58,359 bases of DNA, from the NCBI GenBank assembly GCA_964496595.1, contig CAZCAI010000009.1, positions 1-58,359 on the forward strand, in the 5' to 3' direction. Positions 25,504 through 33,974 of the stretch are shown piece after piece. This stretch comes from JAAAOZ01 sp964496595. GTDB lineage: Bacteria; Chloroflexota; Anaerolineae; B4-G1; SLSP01. The notes under the pieces were generated by a model. It did no database searches. It saw only the letters and a program-made list of their open reading frames with translations, and was not told where the DNA came from. Each line of letters opens with the position of its first letter. The first letter of the stretch is position 1. The position numbers and the translations under genes were made by a program.

Positions 25504-25602
25504 GGGGCGAGGCAATTCCTCAACTATCATTCACGGCGGAAGGTAATTTTGAATTTGCCTCATACGTCCTTCCGGTAGGTCAATGGGGAATTGCCTCGCC
25601 CC
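25504..25602. repeat. REP-like 99-bp palindrome, copy 3 (5' side of the transposase gene)
   Basis: Same arms as copy 2. It ends 4 bp from the ribosome-binding site of the transposase gene. The TAG stop of the upstream DUF2723 gene (25602-25604) begins in its last base. Confidence 0.88.
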
Positions 25603-28600
25603 TACGGTTCTGGTATTTCGAATGTCCCGATGGTGTAGAAATCCCCGATGATCTGTCCGGCCTGATTGCGCACGGGCAGGCGGCGCATATCCGCCAACCG
25701 ATACCAGCCCACGATGACCTGGTGTTCGCCGGGCGGCGCGTCCGGCGCGATGTAGAAATGGTAGCGGTCATCGATCTCTTCGCCGCCGCGCCACTGGCTG
25801 GTGGGGGACGCGCCCTGCACGGGCCAGCTATCGACCTGGCCGTAGAGCTGGCCATCCGGGCCGATGACCTGGACGAAGACGGTGTAGTCGTGCGCCATCT
25901 CGCGCAACGCCCGCCAGCGTAGATCGACGGCCAATTGCCCCCCGGCGGGCACGGCGCTCGCGTCCAAGTCCGCGTCCACCAGCAGGATGCGCTGGTCGAA
26001 GTTCGCCAGCCCCGCGTTCGATGGCCCCACATTGACCTCCGCCAGCAGGCACATCGTCTTCTGGGCGCCGAGCCAGGCGCAGCGCGCCGGGACGGGTGCG
26101 CCGGTCTCGGCGTGCCAGGCGATGTAGAGCTTGTAGCGTCCGGGCGGGGAGGGCGCCTCGACCTCGTAGCGGCGCGTTTGGGCGGCGGATGTGGACGTTG
26201 TGTGGCCCTGCGCGCCCAACATCACCGGCGGGAACCAGCGCGCGTTTTCCTGCGGCTGCCAGGTGAGCGAGGGCTGTCCTGATGTCTCCGTTTCGCCGCG
26301 CCAGGTCAGGTCGATGGCGAGCGGGGCCTCGGCCCAGACCTCGCCGGGCACGTCGGCGCTCTCCAGCCAGATGGAACCTCCCCCTCCACTGGGGGGGGAT
26401 TGAGGGGGGGTAAAGTGCGCGCCCACGCGGCGCGGGAGATCGGCGGCGGGCTGGGCGGGCACGGTGACGCGCGTGAGGGGGCGCCACGACGCGGCGCCAG
26501 CTTCGGCGAAGCGCGGGGCGATGGCCATCTCCAGCTCGTACTCGCCGGAAGGAAGCCACGCCGGCCACGCTAAGGCGTGATAATCGCGCACGATCTGGCC
26601 CGCTCGCCACGCCTCGGTGGTGGTGTAGCCGTTGACGGGGCGTGTGGCCTCGCGCTCCCACACGATTTTGGCATTGTGCGGATTGCGTAACCGTAATCGA
26701 ATGGTTAAATCCGCATCGGGCGCGGTCACCGCCTCCCACGTCAGCGTGAGGTGATGCAGCGCGCGGCCCTCTGGATCGGCCTCTAAGGTGTGATCATGCA
26801 GCCGCAGCGCCGCGGCGAAGTTGGGCTTCCCATCTGCCGGGGGCGTGATTGCCGGAGGCGCGACCTCCACCAGCGGCCCGACGGAGGTCACGCCGCCATA
26901 TCCATCCAGCCCCGGCAGATAGCGCGCCAGATAGACGCGCTGGCCCGCCGAGAGTCGCGCTTCCATATCCGCCCGATATTGGGCCTCGTTGAAGAGCGTG
27001 ACCAACTCCAGGTCGGGGCGCAGGCCCTCGATCTGTTGGAGATAGTAGAGCGGCGGGAACTTCTCGCTATCGGCCAAGATCGCGGCGCCCTCGGCTAAGG
27101 GTTGATGCAGGGAGTAGCGGCCCCACGCTTCGTCCGCGCACCCCTGGCTGAGGGTGTCCAACGTCGGGCCGGTGATCCACAGGCGGGAGAGGGGCAGCAG
27201 GGCGATCAGAGGGAGCAAGACGAGGTGCAAAGTATTCCCCGTCGCTGGCGACGACTCAAACCGCGCGTGGCGCGCCAGCAGGCTCTCGATGCCGGCGCCC
27301 ATCCAGAAGATGAGGACGACGTGCGCGGGAATGAGGAAGGCTGAGTAGTCGGGATCGGCGACGTAGAAGCTGAGGTTGAACCAGACCCATGCGGCGAAGG
27401 CGAGCGTCGTCCCCAGGGCCAGGGGCCAGCGGCGGCGCGCGAGCGTTAGCAGGCCCACGACGGCCAACATCAGCCCCGACCAACTGACCTGGGCCAGCAG
27501 GCGTTCGCCGACCAAGGCCCAGCGCGCGGGATCGTGCCAGAAGGCTAAGGGGTGCAGCGCGCCGCCCGATTCCGCGTTGGCGACGAAGCGCAGGAAGCGC
27601 GCGGGCGTCATCCACTCGCCGTTGATGGCCGGCCAGCGCAGCGGGATATAGAGGTAGAGCGCCAATCCCAGCAGGCCCAGGCCCGCCGCCGCGAGCAGTG
27701 TGCGCGGTTGCGGGCGCGGCTTGGTGGTGAGGAGCAGCGGCAGGGCCAAGAGGCCCAGCGCGCCCAACGTCAGATGGGAGGCCATCCCCACGCCGACGAG
27801 CAGGCCAAAGGCGGGCAGCACGCGCGCGGTGATGTCCTCACGGGTGGCCCAGTGCGTCGCCAGCCATAGGCCCAGCGCGACTAACAGCGTGTTCAGTGCG
27901 TATGTCTCGGCCTCGATGGCGCGGGACCAGAGGGTGGGTGAGAAGGCCAACGTCAGGGCGGCGATGAGCGGCGCGAGGGTTGTCTGGGATGCGTCGCCAT
28001 CCAGGCGCGCTAGTGTGCGGTAGAGCATGCCCGCTGCTAAGGCCGCGCAGACGGCCGAGGAGAGGTTGACGCGCCACGCCACGGAGCCGAAGGGCAGCAG
28101 GGAGAAGAGTTTGCCAACCAGGATGTAGAGCGGGTAGCCGCTGGGATGGGCGATGCCCAAGCGCGGCGCGACGACCTGGAACTCGAAGGTGTCGGCGCGG
28201 CCCACGTAGGGCGAAATATCGGGCAGATAGATGAGAAGCGGCAGCAGCACGGCGATCGCTGTGCCGAGGTTGATTCGGAACCTGGCGGAGGTTGTCTCTC
28301 CATTCGGGACCTTCGCAAGGTTGGCTATCGTGAGCGCCAATCCGCCGCCCAACAGGACAGGCCCGCGCCAGGGGACGAAATCGCCGGCCAGGAGGTCGAC
28401 GGCGGGCAGGAGCAGCGGCAACAGCGCGAGCGCCGGGAGCGCGAGGGCATACGTTGCCCCGGCGGCGAGGCTCGCGCCCAGCACGGCCGTGAGCGCCGCG
28501 CCCGCGCTGCTCAAAAAGAAGGCGCTGTGGAGTTCCAAGGCCAGGACGCGCGCTGCGCCCAAGCCCCATACGCCGCCGCAGAGGGCCGCGATGAAGAGTG

Positions 28601-28634
28601 GGAGAAATGTTTTGGCGTTGCGTTGGGCTTTCAT
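25602..28634 (-). CDS. DUF2723-type multi-pass membrane protein (GT-C glycosyltransferase-like)
   Basis: 1010 aa. The N-terminal half (about 10-520) has about ten to twelve hydrophobic helices and the DUF2723 block RADTFEFQVVAPRLGIAHPSGYPLY, related to protein O-mannosyltransferases that use lipid-linked sugars; catalytic Asp of RADT is plausible. The C-terminal half (about 560-1010) is soluble and beta-rich, with Ig-like stretches, presumably outside the cell. Around 815 the stretch TPPQSPPSGGGGS is encoded by a GC-rich palindrome (about 26379-26410), which looks like an in-frame insertion. The gene starts 30 nt after a small membrane gene, perhaps the tail of the mre operon. Its stop overlaps a REP unit. 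Confidence 0.85.
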   Translation of the reverse strand: MKAQRNAKTFLPLFIAALCGGVWGLGAARVLALELHSAFFLSSAGAALTAVLGASLAAGATYALALPALALLPLLLPAVDLLAGDFVPWRGPVLLGGGLALTIANLAKVPNGETTSARFRINLGTAIAVLLPLLIYLPDISPYVGRADTFEFQVVAPRLGIAHPSGYPLYILVGKLFSLLPFGSVAWRVNLSSAVCAALAAGMLYRTLARLDGDASQTTLAPLIAALTLAFSPTLWSRAIEAETYALNTLLVALGLWLATHWATREDITARVLPAFGLLVGVGMASHLTLGALGLLALPLLLTTKPRPQPRTLLAAAGLGLLGLALYLYIPLRWPAINGEWMTPARFLRFVANAESGGALHPLAFWHDPARWALVGERLLAQVSWSGLMLAVVGLLTLARRRWPLALGTTLAFAAWVWFNLSFYVADPDYSAFLIPAHVVLIFWMGAGIESLLARHARFESSPATGNTLHLVLLPLIALLPLSRLWITGPTLDTLSQGCADEAWGRYSLHQPLAEGAAILADSEKFPPLYYLQQIEGLRPDLELVTLFNEAQYRADMEARLSAGQRVYLARYLPGLDGYGGVTSVGPLVEVAPPAITPPADGKPNFAAALRLHDHTLEADPEGRALHHLTLTWEAVTAPDADLTIRLRLRNPHNAKIVWEREATRPVNGYTTTEAWRAGQIVRDYHALAWPAWLPSGEYELEMAIAPRFAEAGAASWRPLTRVTVPAQPAADLPRRVGAHFTPPQSPPSGGGGSIWLESADVPGEVWAEAPLAIDLTWRGETETSGQPSLTWQPQENARWFPPVMLGAQGHTTSTSAAQTRRYEVEAPSPPGRYKLYIAWHAETGAPVPARCAWLGAQKTMCLLAEVNVGPSNAGLANFDQRILLVDADLDASAVPAGGQLAVDLRWRALREMAHDYTVFVQVIGPDGQLYGQVDSWPVQGASPTSQWRGGEEIDDRYHFYIAPDAPPGEHQVIVGWYRLADMRRLPVRNQAGQIIGDFYTIGTFEIPEP
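26377..26410. repeat. GC-rich palindromic insert within the DUF2723 gene
   Basis: CCTCCCCCTCCACT followed by a G-run and GATTGAGGGGGGG; CCCCCTC and GAGGGGG arms can pair. It encodes PPQSPPSGGGGS in the frame of the gene, unlike the flanking sequence. Confidence 0.5.
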
Positions 28635-28664
28635 AGTCAGTCCTTCGTTGGATAGCCTTTCATC

Positions 28665-29150
28665 TCAGTTGAAATCCTCCTGGCAGATGAACCAGTGCGT
28701 GTCCAGGCGGCGAACGATGGCGCCGTCGATCCCGCACCACGGCACCTGTGCGATGGCCGCCGGATCGGCGACGTAGACGAGCGGGCGATAGTAGCGCACG
28801 GGTCGGAAGGTTGCCGTGGTCGCGGCTTCTATTCGACTCTCATAATTGGCCCGATGGCGGCGGAAGTGGATCTCCTCGCGGGTGAGGAGGGGGGCGCTCA
28901 GGCTGGCAATCACACCGAGTGATAATCCGACGATCGCGGCCCAGCGGCGGCGACGAATCAGCGCATCGAGGCTCCAGCCTGCGCCTAACATCGCGCCCAA
29001 GGCCAGGGCTAAGAGCAGCGGCGCAGCGGCCATCAGCAAGAAACCCAACCCCAATCCAACCAGTATGAGCGTCTCATCCAACAAAAAACGGGCGGCGTAG
29101 ATCAACATCGCCGTCCCGGTGCTCCAGCAGAGAGTCTTTTTTATGGCCAT
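28665..29150 (-). CDS. Small membrane protein of unknown function
   Basis: 161 aa. Three hydrophobic stretches are seen near residues 15-33, 35-60 and 70-90, followed by a polar tail that ends ICQEDFN and holds two Cys. No motif was recognised. It lies 27 nt after the PBP2 gene and 30 nt before DUF2723, so it could be the link between the two in one long transcript. ATG at 29150. Confidence 0.65.
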   Translation of the reverse strand: MAIKKTLCWSTGTAMLIYAARFLLDETLILVGLGLGFLLMAAAPLLLALALGAMLGAGWSLDALIRRRRWAAIVGLSLGVIASLSAPLLTREEIHFRRHRANYESRIEAATTATFRPVRYYRPLVYVADPAAIAQVPWCGIDGAIVRRLDTHWFICQEDFN

Positions 29151-29177
29151 CAGGCATCAAGAGCGAGGCGAATGGGC

Positions 29178-31373
29178 CTAGGGCGTCGGTTCGGCGGGAA
29201 GTAAGTCGCCTTCCTCGATCTCTTCTGGCTCTTCCGGCCCTACGATCTCATCCTCGCCGGGTTCCTGCTCTTCTAGCTCATCCAACCGGCCCAGCTTGCG
29301 GCGGAAGTAGTACTCCATCACCTCTTTGACGATGGGCGCGGTGGTGACGGAGCCTTCGCCGCCGTCATAGACCCAGGCGAGTGCGACCAATTCTGGCGTC
29401 TCGGTGGGCGCGTAGGCCATAAACCAGGCGTGGGTGGGCAGCGTCTCGTGCTCCTCGACATCACAGCGCCCGGCCTTGAAAGCGATGTCGTCGCAGTACT
29501 CGGCGGTCCCCGTCTTGCCGGCCACGTTGATGTCCAACTCGGTGAGTTCCGCGCGGCGTCCGGTGCCATCCTCGCTGACGGCCAGATCCACACCTTCTTG
29601 GACAATGGCCCAGATAGGCGCGTCAACCTCGATGCGATGCAGCACCTCCGGCTCGAACTCGCGAATGAGGTTGCCCTCGGCGTCCGCGATATGATGGATG
29701 ACCTGGGGGCGGTAGATGACGCCGGCGTTGGCGACGGCGGCCATCACGTTCGCCATCTGGATGGGCGTTGTCTGCAAGAAGCCCTGCCCAATGGACATAT
29801 TGTATGTGTCGCCCGTGGTCCAGGTCTCCTGATAGTTGGCGCGCTTCCATTGTGGCGTGGGGACGAGCCCTGCAATTTCGCCGGGCAACTCGATGCCTGT
29901 GGGTTGCCCCAGGCCAAATTGTTCCGCGTAAGCCGCCAGCCGCGTGACCCCCAATCCTTCAAAATCGGTCTCTGGGTAACCGCCGCTGACCTGATAAAAA
30001 TAGGTATCGCAAGAGTGTTTGAGGGCCTCCACTACATCGACCGGGCCGTGGCCGATGCCCATCTGGAGATGGATCCAGCAGTAGAAAGGCTGGGCCAACT
30101 CCGGGTTGTCGGGGGCAAACTTGTTGGGCAGCAGCATCCGGCCGGGACAGTTGATGGTCGTGTAGCGATTGACTACACCTTCTTGCAGCGCAGCGGCAGC
30201 CGGGACCATCTTGAAGATGGATCCGGCAGGCATCTGATCGGCGATGGCGTGGTTGAGGAAGGGGAAGTGAGGGTTCTCTTCTAGCTCGCGTAGCTTATCC
30301 ATATCAATGCGCTTGCTGAAGAGGTTGTTATCGTAGGTGGGCAGACTGACCAGCGAGAGGATTTGCCCATCGCGAGGGTCTAAGGCGATGAAGACGCCGC
30401 GCTCGGAGCCGGCCTCGGCCATGCCCGCGAGCAGCGCCTCTTCGGCCACCTCTTGCAGTTCTAGATCCAACGTGAGATGCACATTGTCGCCGGGATGGGG
30501 CGGGGTCTCGCTGAGCGTGCGCAATTCCTGGCCCAGTACGTCTCTCTCCACCAGGCGGCGACCCGGTGTGCCGCGCAGCGACTCTTCCAATCGATATTCG
30601 ATACCGTCGTAGCCGATGCGATCCACGTTAGCATTGTAACCTTTCGCCTCGTAGTTCTCCACCTCTTCCGGCGGGATCGGCCCCAGAAAGCCCAAAATCT
30701 GGGAGGTGAGCGGGCCGGTAGTGTAGTTGCGGCGCGGGATGATCTGGATGCCGACGCCGGGCATTGTCACGCCGCCTTCCTGGGCGATCAGGAGGGCCAA
30801 ATCGCGTTCAATGTTCTGAGTTACGACGATAGGCGTGTAGGGTTCCAACCAGCGCACCTCATTCACCATCTCCAGCAGGCCCGGCGTTGGCGGTTGGCCA
30901 TAGGGCGGGAACTGCTGGCGTCCCACGCTGCCCAGTTCGGCTTGATAGATTGGCGCGTCGTTCCCGTTGCCGCTTGCGGCGGAGCTGTACGGGACCTCGA
31001 TTATTTGACTGAGGCGCTGGAGGACGGCGCGCTCGCGCTCCGCCTCATCCGGCAGCAACCCCGGCGTGATGGTCACGTTGTAGGCCGGGATATTGCGCAC
31101 CAGAATCTCGCCATGGCGGTCGAAGATCACGCCGCGCGGGGGGGAGATGGTGATCAATTTGACCTGCTGCTGCTCCGCCTGGATAAGCCACGACCCGCCC
31201 TCTAAGAACTGGAGTTGCCAGAGACGGATTAGATAGAGGCCCATCATCAGCAAAATAACCCACCCGATGATGACCAGGCGCGGCGCGCGTTGCAGCCATG
31301 TGGAGCGCCCCGCCTCACGGGACTTTTTGCGCGTCAGGGGGCCGAATCTGGAGTGTTGCGATTTCACAGACAT
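29178..31373 (-). CDS. mrdA: Penicillin-binding protein 2 (elongation-specific transpeptidase)
   Basis: 731 aa class B PBP that cross-links peptidoglycan during elongation. After a basic start and one membrane helix (about 35-58) the PBP dimer/pedestal region follows (GVIFDRHGEILVRN), then the transpeptidase with SxxK as S385-I-F-K388 (MPAGSIFKMV), SxD as SCDTYFYQ and KTGTAE. All three motifs are intact, unlike the SEDS-fused PBP at 16506. A Glu-rich acidic tail (about 700-731) follows. The ATG at 31373 overlaps the mreD stop (TAATG) and has GGAGG upstream. Confidence 0.94.
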   Translation of the reverse strand: MSVKSQHSRFGPLTRKKSREAGRSTWLQRAPRLVIIGWVILLMMGLYLIRLWQLQFLEGGSWLIQAEQQQVKLITISPPRGVIFDRHGEILVRNIPAYNVTITPGLLPDEAERERAVLQRLSQIIEVPYSSAASGNGNDAPIYQAELGSVGRQQFPPYGQPPTPGLLEMVNEVRWLEPYTPIVVTQNIERDLALLIAQEGGVTMPGVGIQIIPRRNYTTGPLTSQILGFLGPIPPEEVENYEAKGYNANVDRIGYDGIEYRLEESLRGTPGRRLVERDVLGQELRTLSETPPHPGDNVHLTLDLELQEVAEEALLAGMAEAGSERGVFIALDPRDGQILSLVSLPTYDNNLFSKRIDMDKLRELEENPHFPFLNHAIADQMPAGSIFKMVPAAAALQEGVVNRYTTINCPGRMLLPNKFAPDNPELAQPFYCWIHLQMGIGHGPVDVVEALKHSCDTYFYQVSGGYPETDFEGLGVTRLAAYAEQFGLGQPTGIELPGEIAGLVPTPQWKRANYQETWTTGDTYNMSIGQGFLQTTPIQMANVMAAVANAGVIYRPQVIHHIADAEGNLIREFEPEVLHRIEVDAPIWAIVQEGVDLAVSEDGTGRRAELTELDINVAGKTGTAEYCDDIAFKAGRCDVEEHETLPTHAWFMAYAPTETPELVALAWVYDGGEGSVTTAPIVKEVMEYYFRRKLGRLDELEEQEPGEDEIVGPEEPEEIEEGDLLPAEPTP

Positions 31374-31873
31374 TATCCAGCACCTCCAGTGGATTGTGAG
31401 CGTTGATGGAACCAGACCAGGAAACGGAAGGCGAAGGGAGAGAGCAGGAAGTTGATCAAGGCGGCCGGCCCGGCGACGGTCTGGACGGCCTGCCCGAAAT
31501 TGGTCGCATAGCCCATAAAGGCCATCATCATCAACAAAACCAAGTGCCCAAAGAGTGTGCCCAGCGCCGACATCAACGCCAAGCGGATGACCGTTGGCCC
31601 CAGCGAATAGACCCAGGGTTGGCCGGATAGGAAACCTATCGCGGTGAGGGTGATAGTCCACAGGCCGAAGGCGCCGCCGGAGAGCAGGTCGGAAAAGACG
31701 CCGCCGATGAAGCCCCACATCGCGCCCTCATCGGCGCCCCGGATAATGGCCCACGTGATAGTGAGCAATAGCGCCAGGTCGGGCCGTCCGCCCAAAATAT
31801 GCAGCGATTCGAGCCACGTGCTTTGGATCACGGCGGCCAACATCATAATGGGAATGCCAAAGTAGAGGCTCAT
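31373..31873 (-). CDS. mreD: Rod shape-determining protein MreD
   Basis: 166 aa membrane protein with about five or six helices, low in charge. Typical start IPIMMLAAVIQSTWLESLHILGGRPDLALLLTI and the GADEGAMWGFIGGVFSDLLSGGAFGLW block. It works with MreB, MreC, RodA and PBP2 to guide side-wall synthesis. The start overlaps mreC by 4 nt (ATGA) and its stop overlaps the PBP2 start, so translation is coupled. Confidence 0.92.
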   Translation of the reverse strand: MSLYFGIPIMMLAAVIQSTWLESLHILGGRPDLALLLTITWAIIRGADEGAMWGFIGGVFSDLLSGGAFGLWTITLTAIGFLSGQPWVYSLGPTVIRLALMSALGTLFGHLVLLMMMAFMGYATNFGQAVQTVAGPAALINFLLSPFAFRFLVWFHQRSQSTGGAG

Positions 31874-32748
31874 GGGGCCTCCTGTAATTCCTCGATGTCG
31901 GGTTGGGGGAAGTCGGTAATGACCAGGACGGTCTCCAGACGGCGGAAGTGGATCGCCGGGCGCAGGATCGCCTCTTGGAACAGTTCCGATTCTTGGTAGG
32001 CGACGCTATCCACTTGGCCCAGGATCAGGCCGCGCGGCAGCACGCCGCCGGCGGCGGAGGTGACGACCGTCTCTCCGGCGTTGACCTCTTCATCGGGTAG
32101 AATATCCGTCATCACAATGTTCCCTTCGGCTGTACCAATAACCAGTCCGGTCACGCGAGATTGTTGGAGCATCGCGGCTACCTGGCTTTGAGGATCGTCG
32201 ATCAGTTGGACATACGAGAGGTTAGGGGAGACGCGGGCGATGCGTCCGACCATCGCCGAGCCGCCGGTCACGACCGGCATGCCCACGGCGACGCCATCAC
32301 GGCTGCCGGTGTTGATGATCACGTAGCGGAGATAAGGGTTGGTATCCTCGCCGATGACCGCGCCGCAGGGGAAGACCTCGCAGCCGCGTTCGAGGATGTC
32401 GGCGCCGACCAGGCCGTAGGTGGGGTTTTCCTGAGCGAAATTTAACTGTGCGCGGAGGCTTTCAATTTCGGCTTGATACTCGCGCAAGCGGATGTTCTCT
32501 TGAATGAGGGCGTTGTTGGTCTCTTGCAGATCCTCAACTTGTTGTTGGAGTTGCTGCACGTCGCGCGCCGTTTGGGTGAGGGTGCTCATCGTCTCGAGGA
32601 CGTTGGAGACGCCGCGTTCCACGGGGGTGATGATGAAGCTCAATATATTTTCCACGGGCTTGAGGGCGCCGGTCTCGTGGAGCGCCAGCGAGAGGAGCGC
32701 GATGAACAACAGCGCCCATGGCAGCCATGGTCCGTTATCACGTCGCAT
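31870..32748 (-). CDS. mreC: Rod shape-determining protein MreC
   Basis: 292 aa. An N-terminal membrane helix (about 11-27), a coiled coil (about 60-105, QQLQQQVEDLQETNNALIQ), and the two beta barrels (about 110-275) with VIINTGSRDGVAVGMPVV, GGSAMVGRI and TSAAGGVLPRGLILG. MreC lies outside the membrane and activates PBP2. The spacing to mreB is 6 nt. ATG at 32748. Confidence 0.93.
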   Translation of the reverse strand: MRRDNGPWLPWALLFIALLSLALHETGALKPVENILSFIITPVERGVSNVLETMSTLTQTARDVQQLQQQVEDLQETNNALIQENIRLREYQAEIESLRAQLNFAQENPTYGLVGADILERGCEVFPCGAVIGEDTNPYLRYVIINTGSRDGVAVGMPVVTGGSAMVGRIARVSPNLSYVQLIDDPQSQVAAMLQQSRVTGLVIGTAEGNIVMTDILPDEEVNAGETVVTSAAGGVLPRGLILGQVDSVAYQESELFQEAILRPAIHFRRLETVLVITDFPQPDIEELQEAP

Positions 32749-32754
32749 AAGATC

Positions 32755-33834
32755 TTAGCGGGAGTAAGATGCCGAGCCGCCAGGATGCCGATGGTCGTCC
32801 GCGGCCAGCGTGGCTCGGAGAGCGTCGAAGCTTTCCAACACCATACCGGCGCCTCGCGCAACGCACGAGAGTGAATCTTGCGCGACCCACGCGCGGATGT
32901 GCGTCTCTTCGCTGACTCGCTCGGCCAGTCCTTTGAGTTGTCCGCCGCCCCCGGCCAGGCAGATGCCGGTCTCCATCAAGTCGGAGACCAACTCCGGCGG
33001 CGTGTCGTCCAAAGAATCACGCACCAGATCCACGATGATGTTGACGGAGCGGCTCAAGGCCTCGCGGATCTCGATACTGCTGATTTCGACCTCTTCGGGG
33101 AGACCGCTGATGAGGTTGCGTCCGCGCATCGCCATTGTACGTTCCTCCGGCAGAGGGTAAGCCGAGCCGATGTTAATTTTGATGCGTTCGGCCATCCGCT
33201 CGCTGATGGCCAGGTTGTACTTCTGCCGGGCATACTGGACGATGTCCTCATCTAACTCGTCGCCGGCGATGCGAATGCTTTTGCTCACCACGATGCCCTT
33301 CAGTGCGAAGACGGCGACCTCCGTCGTCCCGCCGCCGATGTCCACGATCATACTACCCTGCGGCTCCGTCACCGGCAGGCCTGCGCCTAGCGCGGCGGCC
33401 ATCGGCTCCTCGATGAGGTAGGCCTCGCGGGCGCCGGCTTGCAACGCCGCATCGCGCACCGCGCGCTTCTCTACCTCAGTCACGCCGCTGGGAATGCCGA
33501 CGACGACGCGCGGTCGCGGGAGCAACAGTGGAATCTCATGATGGGCCTTTTCGATGAAGCGGCGCAGCAGCGCTTCTGTAATATCAAACTCGGAGATGAC
33601 GCCATCGCGCAAGGGCCGGATGGCGACGATATTGGCGGGGGTTTTCCCCACCATCTCTTTCGCCTCCGAGCCGATAGCAAGCACTCTGCGGCTTTGTTTA
33701 TCCAGGGCCACCCACGAAGGTTCGTTGATGACGATACCGCGTCCCCGGACGTAGACCAAAGTGTTGGCCGTCCCGAGATCGATACCGATATCGAGCGAAA
33801 AAAGCCCTAAAAGCGCATCAATGGGATTAAACAC
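32755..33834 (-). CDS. mreB: Actin-like cell-shape protein MreB
   Basis: 359 aa, full length. Actin-fold ATPase that forms membrane filaments and steers elongation. IDLGTANTLVYVRGRGIVINEPSWVA, IPSGVTEVEKRA, IEEPMAAALGAGL, IVDIGGGTTEVAV and GGGGQLKGL are the expected phosphate, connect and adenosine motifs. The C-terminus ends with a longer tail (ADDHRHPGGSASYSR) than usual. Start is GTG at 33834 with a weak GGTAAAGA site. It is first in the mre operon, behind a strong promoter. Confidence 0.95.
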   Translation of the reverse strand: MFNPIDALLGLFSLDIGIDLGTANTLVYVRGRGIVINEPSWVALDKQSRRVLAIGSEAKEMVGKTPANIVAIRPLRDGVISEFDITEALLRRFIEKAHHEIPLLLPRPRVVVGIPSGVTEVEKRAVRDAALQAGAREAYLIEEPMAAALGAGLPVTEPQGSMIVDIGGGTTEVAVFALKGIVVSKSIRIAGDELDEDIVQYARQKYNLAISERMAERIKINIGSAYPLPEERTMAMRGRNLISGLPEEVEISSIEIREALSRSVNIIVDLVRDSLDDTPPELVSDLMETGICLAGGGGQLKGLAERVSEETHIRAWVAQDSLSCVARGAGMVLESFDALRATLAADDHRHPGGSASYSR

Positions 33835-33877
33835 GTTATATCTTTACCATGTCTCTTTCGGTGTGCATACTGTCGCG

Positions 33878-33905
33878 ATTATACCATATCGAAGGTGGAT
33901 AGCAA
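33878..33905 (-). promoter_or_regulatory. Promoter of the mre operon
   Basis: On the minus strand TTGCTA (33905-33900), 16 nt, TATAAT (33883-33878), with TGG before it making an extended -10. Transcription should start near 33871, about 37 nt before the mreB start codon. Confidence 0.75.
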
Positions 33906-33974
33906 TGTTTTTATAATGGTTGGGCTTCCTAATTCGTCCGTTAGCGCGCTTGCTTATGGATTTTCATCACATCT

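Noticed and set aside
24757..25602. Three repeats of equal size suggested a CRISPR array
   Set aside because: Units are palindromic, 349 and 398 bp apart and partly coding, with no regular spacers or cas genes.
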